In this document: one piece after another, positions 56,953-64,000 of the stretch
Numbering within the stretch: the first letter of the stretch is position 1
Layout: each line of letters opens with the position of its first letter
Origin: Spongospora subterranea f. sp. subterranea
Taxonomy: Eukaryota; Endomyxa: Phytomyxea; Phytomyxea; Plasmodiophorida
Assembly (NCBI GenBank): GCA_049724395.1
Contig: JAUGWO010000130.1
Location: forward strand, 40,549 to 104,548
DNA length: 64,000 nt
Reading direction: 5' to 3'
Program-made: the position numbers and the translations under genes
The notes under the pieces: model-generated
What the model was told of the DNA's origin: nothing
Databases searched by the model: none
What the model saw: only the letters and a program-made list of their open reading frames with translations

Positions 56953-57960
56953 CGCATATTCACCTGTTAACAGTAGCGAACACCAGCTGGACAAAGATGG
57001 CGTTCCACTGGCTATCAGCGGTGAATGCAGTTACAGGTTCGAACTGATGTCGGAAAAAGCGAATTTGATGCAGCGATGCCATTGGCAGTTTCGCTGCACA
57101 AAATCTAAGAAATTACTTCATCCCAAAACCAAGATGTTGCCATAACTCTGCATTACAAAGTTTGTGCGGGCAATTATCCGCTGTTCCAACAGCGATTGGA
57201 AATGACCAACCGACTTTGCTCAGACCCGGCCTGTGATATGGTAGAGGCTGAAAGCCCGTTCCGTTGCTGTGTATTCATTTGGTTCCCAGGTCCTTACGAA
57301 AGATGCTCGCGAGATTGTATCAATGCCAGAGAATATCATGTTGATCGAGCTGCCAGTAGAGTGTGCATCTGACAGCTTGATGTGTAATGAACAAGTTACT
57401 GCTAACGGGTTCCACTGGCGTCCTGTTGCTCGCATCTCATCCACATCGGACACAGGTTCACATTTTTATGCACACATCTTGCGTCAAGAAACCGTCAAAA
57501 TTTCTGGTTGGTATTATTACAACGACCTGGAGAACTACGGCAGAGCCTGTTATGTGGAAGGCAAAATTGAAACCCGAAGTCTCTCTTATTATGTGTTCTA
57601 TGTTAAGATTTAATACAATGAGAAGAATGCATTTCTGACAGCCGCTTGATAGGATGTGCCCCGCTTGAACAATTTCAAGAAAAAAATGAAAAAGTTGTGA
57701 TAGTCTTTCCTTTGTCATTAGAAAACGTAATGGGAGAGACGAGAGCTTTCGAAGCTGCCTTCCACATAGCAGCTAGCATTGAGATGTGGCCGGCCTGTTG
57801 TGTGAATTAACGGTGTTCGTCGCAGCATTATGTGAGAAACTGAATCAGCTCTGTAGAAAAAAGAGTTAAGACACACTATGACTTTGAAGTTTCAAATTTT
57901 GGGCCAGTTTCTAAGCAATTTTGCAGGTTTTGGCCAGCTAGTGCGGCCAGTGAATTCTGT
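56903..57960 (+). pseudogene. Element-encoded protein with USP-like C-terminal domain
   Basis: The N-terminal frame (56,903-57,145) starts MVKRMDWQACSFEERDF and has QRCHWQFRCTKSKK, a possible zinc finger. Then come LHYKVCAGNYPLFQQRLEMT in another frame and, at 57,269-57,613, LIELPVECASDSLMCNEQVT, FHWRPVARISSTSDTGSHFY and ISGWYYYNDLENYGRACYVE. The GSHFYAH...GWYYYND pattern resembles the His box of ubiquitin-specific proteases (GHYxAY...WYxFND). A diverged relative lies inverted at 60,590-61,030. Frame changes make this copy broken. The end (57,930-57,975) carries TGTTACACCCTAAGTTAGGGTGTGAATTAA-type terminal words. The domain call is by pattern only. Confidence 0.45.
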
Positions 57961-58120
57961 TACACCCTAAGTTAGGGTGTGAATTAACTGGCTGCAATCG
58001 CTGGCCTACTTTGATCAATCAGGCCAGTGAATGCGGCCGGTTAATTCACACCCTACCAGCGGCCTACAGAAAACACTGGCCACACTAACTGGCCGCAGTT
58101 TGTACGGGCGGCTATAATTC
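57960..58120. repeat. Terminal-repeat words of the USP-bearing element family
   Basis: TTAGGGTGTGAATTAACTGG, GGCCAGTGAATGCGGCCGG and CTACAGAAAACACTGGCC are repeated here and, inverted or direct, at 56,420-56,540, 60,086-60,260 and 61,440-61,610. They appear to be ends of a family whose copies are nested as foldbacks. The Mutator-like element at 58,121 is inserted in them. Confidence 0.6.
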
Positions 58121-58314
58121 GGAAGTGTCTTTTGTCCACGCGTGGACAGTCCACCCAAAAATAAGTGCCCCAGTGGACTAACTTAGTTATATACACTCTT
58201 CATTAGTTACACGCGGCGCGGCACAGTAGTACAGTAGACTCGATGGAGTGCCCTCCTTTAAATCAATATTTAGACGACCCGCGTTGTTAACTATTTTCCA
58301 CAAACGAGCTCCTC

Positions 58315-59525
58315 ATGTCAATCGAATCCGAAGTGTTGGCGGTGAACAGCCATTTCTTATCGCCTGATATAATTGTTCAACATGCACGCGAGTTCGCTCT
58401 TGCTAACGGGTTTGTGTTTGGGTGTAATTCGCACCCTGTTTCGCTGCTTAGCCTCCTTCATTTCTAGGTTCGTCGTCGCATGTAACTCGCATCCATTTTC
58501 GGTGCTTAATCCCCATCCAATACAAGGAGCTGGATCCAAAATTTGGCAGCGCGCCAAAATCTATTGCAACTATAGGGATCAAGGATCACCGAAAGAGAAA
58601 CGACTAAAATCCACTTGCAGTTGGTATGTCAATCTGACATTCGATCGAAAGGCAGGGGACTATGTCATCAATCACAGATGCATGGATCACAACCACATCA
58701 TCAATGATGCGTTGATCACGCCAGTTGGAGGCTTACATCAAATTAATCTTTCATCGAACTTGAAAATGGAAGAGCGTGAGATGATTCACCTGCTATCGCG
58801 ATACAATTTGCCACTAAGCAAGGTTTCAAATATATATCCTCGCCAATACCCTTGGCGCCGCTGAATGCGGTGTTTTTTAGATTCGAGAAACGCTGGAGGG
58901 TTCGAACCCTGGCCGGACATATTCAACGTCACTTTTATCGCGACAAGTTCGTAGCGGGAAGGCCGAATTGCACTTTGGCAACGACCCGCACTGCATGACA
59001 AGGTTCATGGAGGCAGGATACGCTGTCCGAGAAAATGGTGGCTTGTTTTGCTACTCTATGGACATGTCGCAACGCCTCTCGACAATATCACTGCAGGTGC
59101 GAACGCTTCACCATGGGTTTGCTTCATCTCATGTATATTTTCGTAGACTGCCCAGATGTCGCATTATGCCAAGGCGTATGCGGACTTTACCATAGTCGAC
59201 GGAACCCATAACACGACAACTTACGATCTGAAATTGATGCCTTTTACCAATGTGGACTGTCTAGGTAAAGTATTTCAAAAAATTGATTCCATTTACCAAT
59301 GTGGACTATCTAGGTAAAAATGTTGTCTCTGGGGTTTTGTTAGACGGGTCCGAGAATTCATTGACAATATCGGAAGCTTTAGCTCAATTTCATCTTGAGA
59401 AACCCTATGCCACCCTGATGACAGATGGAGGGTCAGCGTACCCGGCCCTGAAGCGGACAACACAGACAAGCCTTTGCAAGTCCCAGTTCTGCCACCAAGA
59501 AAAAGAGGGGGTGGCGACGATGTAA
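58315..59525 (+). pseudogene. Mutator-like transposase with FAR1-type finger, truncated
   Basis: The ATG at 58,315 opens MSIESEVLAVNSHFLSPDII and FALANGFVFGCNSHP. A short internal duplication (TGTAATTCGCACCC-like) disrupts the frame near 58,440. The FAR1-type region follows (IYCNYRDQGSPKEKRLKSTC, then VINHRCMDHNHIIND, with paired Cys and His). The catalytic region begins near 59,190 in a different frame (AYADFTIVDGTHNTTTYDLK, first Asp) and continues after a small tandem duplication of about 60 bp to YATLMTDGGSAYPALK (second Asp). The C-terminal Glu and SWIM part are missing, so the enzyme is inactive. Confidence 0.75.
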
Positions 59526-59670
59526 ACAGGTCATTGTTGTCGTCTCGCAAGAGGTTGTGTTCAGCGTGCATCAAGGCCGGTTTGATGCCGACCGATAATC
59601 ACAGAGCTAGGAGTTCCAAGTGTCCGTCTTTAAACGCTCAGATACCGACGGTCGAATATTTTTTTTTATA

Positions 59671-59990
59671 ATCCATCTGTTATCAAACCACACTCTTGTT
59701 GCTTTTGAAACCGCCAGTAGATTCAAAGTCAACAACCTATAAAATGGTCATGGCGATCAGTTCGATTGTTTTGAAAAGGTCATTGATCTTCGTGTAGCTC
59801 TTTCGTTTGGTTGGTGCATTATGCTCTCGTATGAATTGTTTTTCAAAGCGACGAAAGTATGACGATGCAATTGACAAGTTCGATACATTTAGTAAGACTT
59901 TAACGCCATTGCCATCGTATTTTTGTAGCTGAGTGGGCCAGAATCTGATACAGTATTGACTTCGCTGAAGAACCTATTACCTTTGTTGGG
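59671..59990. other. Non-coding right part of Mutator-like element 2
   Basis: No frame is recognised between the transposase fragment and the right inverted end, which starts near 60,000. Confidence 0.4.
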
Positions 59991-60085
59991 TCTGTGTATA
60001 TAACTAAGTTAGTCCACTGGGGCACTTATTTTTTCGGTGGGTGGACTGTCCACGCGTGGACAAAAGACACTTCCGGCTATAATTC

Positions 60086-61260
60086 ACTGGCCCACTAACA
60101 AACCGTGGGTCGCATGGCCAGTTCGTTGTGGTCGTGTTTTCTGTAGGCCGCTGATAGTGTGTGAATTAACCGGGTGCATTCACTGGCCTGATATCAAAGT
60201 AGGCCAGCGACCTTTACAGTTAATTCACAGATTCTATCACTATCCAGTGTAACATAATTCACTGGCCGCGCTAGCTGGCCAAAACCTGCAAAATTGTTTC
60301 ATAAAGGCTAAAAATTTGAAATTTCGTGCTCATAGTGTGTCTTAACTCTTCTTTCTACAGAGCTTATTCAGTTTCTCACATAATGCCCGAACACCGTTAA
60401 TTCACAGAACAGGCCGGCCACATCTCAATGCTGCTGCTATGTGGAAGGCAGCTTCGAAAGCTGAATCGTCTTTCCCATTACGTTTTCTAATTACAAAGGG
60501 AAAACTATCACAACTTCTTCATTTTTTTCTTGAAATTGTTCAAGCGGGGCACATCCTATCAAGCGGCTGTTAGAAATGCATTCTTCTCATTGTCATTAAA
60601 TCTGTAACATAGAACACTCAACTTAAGAAACACCACGGCTTTCGAATCTGACAACTTCCCATGAATCCGATTGATGTTTAGGCTTGCATCAATGCCGAGC
60701 ATCATTTTGATCGGTTTCTTGACGCAAGAGTGTGCATAAAAATGTGAATGATGTGTCCGACAAGTTGGATGAGATGCTGGCATGTGCTGATCGCATATTT
60801 TACCGCACAGAACATGTTCATCATTGGTCGATGCACACTCTTCGGCAAAGCAACGTGACTGGATTGTACAATCGCGCGAACCTTTTTCGCAGAGCCTGTG
60901 CAAGTGACTAAGGCAAATTCGAAAGCCGTGGTCTCTCTTACATCAAGCAGGCCGGATTTGAGCAAAGTCGGTTGGTCATTTCCAATGCGCTTTTGGAACA
61001 GCGGATAGGATGTGCCCCGCTTGAACAATTTCAATGAAGAGAATGAAGAAGGTTGATAGTTTTCCCTTTGAATTGGAAAACTAATAGGAAAGTGCAGCGA
61101 AAGCTTCGAATGGCTTCCACATAGCAGCAGCATTGAGATGTGGCCGGCCTGTTGTGAATTAACGGTGTTCGTCGCTGCATTATGTGAGAAACTGAATCAG
61201 CTCTGTCAAAGAGAGTAAGACACACTATGACTTTGAAATTTCAAATTTTGGGCCAGGTTG
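60086..61260 (-). mobile_element. Inverted and direct copies of the USP-bearing element
   Basis: 60,086-60,610 is the reverse complement of 57,590-58,109, so the two flank the Mutator-like insertion as palindrome arms. 60,590-61,030 encodes, on the minus strand, a diverged relative of the USP-like protein (SHFYAHSCVKKPIKMMLGID and TSYPLFQKRIGNDQPTLLKS). 61,010-61,260 repeats 57,645-57,935 in direct orientation, as expected for the opposite inverted end of one element copy. Frames are broken. Confidence 0.55.
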
Positions 61261-61570
61261 GTGATAATCCATACTGTGGTGGTTAAAACCCTACCGTGGG
61301 TGTAATATACCAAAATTAGGGTGGCCAGTTCTTTTTCTCTTCCCTTCGCCAGATTTTAGTTCGCGCAAAATATGATATTCCACGTGACGCAGTTTCTAGC
61401 CAGTATGTGCGGCCAACTTTTGCAGGTTTTGGCCAGCTTCGTGCGCTAGTGTGGCCAGTGGCCGCAATCGCTGGCCTACTTTTGATCAATCAGGCCAGTC
61501 AATGCGGCCGGTTAATTCACACCCTACCAGCGGCCTACAGAAAACACTGGCCGCACTAACTGGCCAAGAA
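61261..61570. repeat. Terminal-repeat mosaic
   Basis: Contains TTCCACGTGACGCAGTTTCT and GGTTTTGGCCAGCT words also present at 56,690-56,740 and 56,790-56,850, mixed with GGTTAATTCACACCCTACC. No gene is seen. Confidence 0.5.
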
Positions 61571-62126
61571 ACTGCGGCCAGTTCGTGCGGCCAGTGTTTT
61601 CTGTAGGCCCATATTCAACTGTTGTTGGGTTTTGAGGGACGACTGGAACTTCCGTTTTAGGGACAAACTCAAATGCAACGCCTAAAACGCCATTTGTGGT
61701 CTGAAAATTACATCAGGAAAAAAGCCATTTGATTTACTACTGAATGGCAGTTTTTGTGATAAGACCCTGTTTTTCTCGTCAAAAATCGGCCTTTGAGGTC
61801 TTAAACCCTTTTTTGGGGGTTCGGGCCTTATCATGAGAATGCTTATCAAAAACATTTACTGTATGCAGATGACCGCTCGGCAAAAACGGATCATCGAATG
61901 GCAACTCTTGTTTATAAAATCGCTATTGCTGCATATCTCTTGCTGTCTCCTCTGCTTGCATGTGTTGATATGACTGCGGTACCTGACCTATGGGAACAGC
62001 GGACACGGCTCATTGCGATCTATCAATAGCGATAACAGTGTCAATGCGACTGATGACCGCTCGGCAATGGTCAACAGTCAATCGGATATTACCGCTGGAC
62101 ATCGCTATTCATAAATCTCAATTGGC

Positions 62127-62480
62127 ATGGCGACGGTAGGATTGTGCGACACGTTTGTGGGCTCTTGCGTCATTCCTCTATTGGATTCATTGTGGCATCT
62201 CACGTTCAGCATGTCTATTGTCCTCTTGCGTCCGGTTTCCAAGTTAATGTGCGTCGCCATCACTTTCCTCGTTGTGTGTGTCTTCGTTGGCGCTTACAAC
62301 CCTGAGGCTGCCAAGGAGCACGATGATGCGAATGCGGAACACCAATACAGCACCGATTTGACTATTGAGATCCTAGGTCCAGCACCAACTCCCAGGCTTT
62401 TTCGTCTTATAAAAACAGTGACAACGAAGAACATGCTTGCATCCGAGATCCGAAAACCGGTGAAGACCACTCACCAATAA
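62127..62480 (+). pseudogene. Small secreted protein gene, right arm copy
   Basis: A 117-codon frame with MSIVLLRPVSKLMCVAITFL and AYNPEAAKEHDDANAEHQYS as in the left arm. A one-base difference in the C run after GPAPTP changes the frame, so the C-terminus differs from the left copy. The downstream bases keep the uninterrupted frame DPKTGEDHSPIIVKPPPSP that the left copy lost. The signal-like start may be at the internal Met (MSIVLL). Confidence 0.5.
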
Positions 62481-62775
62481 TAGTAAAGCCGCCACCATCT
62501 CCTTAAAAGCGTTAATTTTTTGATTAAATAAACATGTGGCCAGTTTGGAACCCGAATATTTGTTAAGGAGGGTTACACAGAGTTTTTCCTTGTGGACTGT
62601 CGAACCGTTTTTTGAAAAAAGGCACCGAGAGCGGGCCCCAAAGGTTTTGGCGCGGAGCAAGCAGCCTTTGTCCATGTTCTACAAAATTTTATCCATCAAT
62701 GTAGTTGCCGTTGGCGCGAGCCAGTTTGATGTTGGTTGAGCTGAAACCCTCGCGTTCGAGTAGGACGGTTATGTG

Positions 62776-63102
62776 CTAACTCCATTTGAAACTCGTTAAT
62801 AGGTCGACATGTTTAACCTCTGGGCATCTTTGGCATCCTGAGCCGACGAAGATGGATCTACGCTCTTTGGACAGAGAGTGTAAAGTGAATGATTTGATCG
62901 GTTCAGCTCCTGGCAGGTCTGCCTTTTTGGACTGTGGACAGAACAGGATTTGCTGAAGATGGCGCCCAATGTTGTTGCAAGCGCTGCACCTTAGCGTTGG
63001 GGGCACCCGGACGACAATCGCTCTGATGCAAATGTCAGTTTTGTGGCGACGGTTTGGTGTCATCTTGTCAGTCCATACCACAGCGGTTCTCTTGTCGTTC
63101 AC
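62776..63102 (-). CDS. Unrecognised 108-residue protein (right arm copy)
   Basis: The frame reads MNDKRTAVVWTDKMTPNRRH, LRCSACNNIGRHLQQILFCP and FTLHSLSKERRSIFVGSGCQ. CSAC with later Cys residues may form a metal site. In the left arm (54,915-55,240) the same sequence has shifted frames. It lies just downstream of the membrane-protein frame in the same direction. No family is recognised. Confidence 0.4.
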   Translation of the reverse strand: MNDKRTAVVWTDKMTPNRRHKTDICIRAIVVRVPPTLRCSACNNIGRHLQQILFCPQSKKADLPGAEPIKSFTLHSLSKERRSIFVGSGCQRCPEVKHVDLLTSFKWS

Positions 63103-63108
63103 CTATGG

Positions 63109-63399
63109 TCAGATCTGACGACGGCTCGTAAAGTCACCTGCATCATTAGTTTGCAATCGAGCCACTGCTCCTGCCAGTTTGCCCAGATTTTTCTTCGCCC
63201 GACGCAGACAACTAACAGCACAGCGGTAAACGGTCAAAACTACGATTAACGCTGAAAGAAGAAAGTAGTTTTGATTGCTTACCGCTGTGATGTTGGTCGT
63301 CGGCATTGTATGGAGAGAATTCATGGCAAAGTTGTAAGAGCATGGGGGACGCCTGTTATGCACAGTTGCACTCTTTTTTTCATCTGCATTCAATTCCAT
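63109..63399 (-). CDS. Small membrane protein, unrecognised (right arm copy)
   Basis: A 96-residue frame, MELNADEKKSATVHNRRPPC, membrane segment NYFLLSALIVVLTVYRCAV and a basic tail, almost identical to the left-arm copy (one Arg/Cys change seen in VSCLRRAKK). Conservation of the frame in both arms, unlike its neighbours, is the main reason to believe it. Seven bases separate it from the 108-residue frame. Confidence 0.45.
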   Translation of the reverse strand: MELNADEKKSATVHNRRPPCSYNFAMNSLHTMPTTNITAVSNQNYFLLSALIVVLTVYRCAVSCLRRAKKNLGKLAGAVARLQTNDAGDFTSRRQI

Positions 63400-64000
63400 T
63401 AGATTGACCGATAAAAGAATCTGGCGAATCAGTAAACAACAGAAAGCCGCTTGACGAAGTTGTGGTAAATCCAGCTCAGGCCAGTTCGAAAATTGTGAAG
63501 TGAATGACGCGATTCCTCTTCGAATGGTTTCGATTCGAGACAGAAAACAGATATCACATGTTCATAAAAGCGCCAAGAAATTGAACGCACGGACGCAAAC
63601 CTTGACTAGAATGAATCGGTATGGTTTGTCGAACAAATTTTTGAAAAACAAAATCACGGAATGTGTGCCGAATTGTAAGTGAGCTAATGGGCCGCGGATT
63701 CACCGACTGGAAACAACATAACCAAGACAATACGTCGTGCAGAAAAACATTTAAACACCTGTTGACAGCCTTTATTGCTGGAGCATTTGTATTCTATCGT
63801 GTTTGCGATAGAATAGACTCCGTTGAGCACTTACTTCGCATTCATGGATGTGCTAGTATAATGAGTGCTTCAAGCCCAATTGGAATCCCCTTATCAAGAG
63901 CGGTCTATAAAAACATTTTGAGATAAAAGCAAAAAATGAAGAGCAATTAACGAAAACACCCACTTGATATAGTGCAGTTGTTTCATTAAACCAGTCTCAG

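Larger units (their letters stand above)
58121..60074 (+). mobile_element. Mutator-like element 2, 11-bp target duplication
   Basis: GGCTATAATTC is present at 58,110-58,120 and again at 60,075-60,085, directly flanking inverted ends of about 75 bp that begin GGAAGTGTCTTTTGTCCACG. Each end includes the 14-bp palindrome GTCCACGCGTGGAC. The interior encodes a FAR1-type MULE transposase lacking its C-terminal half. The length (1,954 bp) and missing region mark it as a deletion derivative. Length of duplication fits Mutator-like elements (8-11 bp). Confidence 0.9.
61571..64000. repeat. Right outer arm of the large palindrome
   Basis: Inverted counterpart of 54,016-56,545, running to the window edge. 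Differences from the left arm include small indels and a different stretch at about 61,655-61,740 (ACTTCCGTTTTAGGGACAAA) and about 61,900-61,990. As the match is unbroken to the last base, the copy probably continues outside the window, possibly into a second methyltransferase copy. Confidence 0.9.

Noticed and set aside
58880-58920. tRNA-like T-loop (GGGTTCGAACCC)
   Set aside because: The flanking stem does not pair and no D-arm, anticodon arm or acceptor stem can be drawn on either strand.

Overview
The window is eukaryotic nuclear DNA from a repeat-rich microbial genome. Genes carry short GT-AG introns (mostly 46-61 nt, some 94, 171 and about 218 nt), and I see no operons or ribosome binding sites. 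The transposon set (gypsy and copia fossils, Mutator-like, hAT, DDE_Tnp_4 and mariner-like DNA elements) together with secreted ankyrin proteins suggests a protist such as a plasmodiophorid or an oomycete-like parasite. That placement is inference; no rRNA or other marker gene is present to settle it.

Layout. 0-3 kb: an ankyrin-repeat gene remnant, then a clearly recognisable FANCL gene (Fanconi anaemia E3 ubiquitin ligase, minus strand). 3-7.1 kb: an 84-bp minisatellite split by a 3,048-bp DNA transposon (perfect 24-bp inverted ends, TA target duplication) that carries an OTU-type cysteine protease; inside it sits a 1.2-kb foldback with FLYWCH-like coding remnants. 7.1-8.6 kb: a DDE_Tnp_4 transposase with an intron, and a small foldback. 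8.7-12.6 kb: a gypsy fossil, a kinase-like relic, an unrecognised 366-codon frame and a two-exon secreted ankyrin protein. 12.8-15.1 kb: a hAT element with BED finger and transposase. 16.3-17.7 kb: an intact unrecognised 438-aa gene.

18.9-45 kb: a nest of gypsy-type fossils interleaved with five copies of one unusual chimeric gene. Four copies keep a secretion signal exon and a variable helical exon; all five keep the actuator-domain part of a P-type ATPase. The TGES motif is altered in the copies where it is readable and the DKTGT region is absent, so the products cannot be pumps. A 56-bp minisatellite lies upstream and is expanded in one copy. Between copies 4 and 5 lies a Mutator-like element (39.4-43.4 kb) whose transposase gene looks intact from its second exon on. 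A second OTU-bearing element with CCGTA ends and a TA duplication is inserted in it.

45.4-52.5 kb: two copia fossils with small unrecognised frames between them. 52.6-64 kb: a foldback, a broken SAM-dependent methyltransferase, then a palindrome of roughly 8 kb. Its outer arms (about 54.0-56.5 and 61.6-64.0 kb) hold small secreted or membrane protein genes in mirror image. Its core holds a Mutator-like family with a ubiquitin-specific-protease-like domain, and a second Mutator-like element with an 11-bp target duplication sits near its centre.

A recurring theme is deubiquitinase-like protease domains (two OTU, two USP-like) carried on DNA transposons. Recognisable host functions are few: FANCL, the ankyrin proteins, the methyltransferase, the kinase-like relic and the ATPase-derived secreted family.
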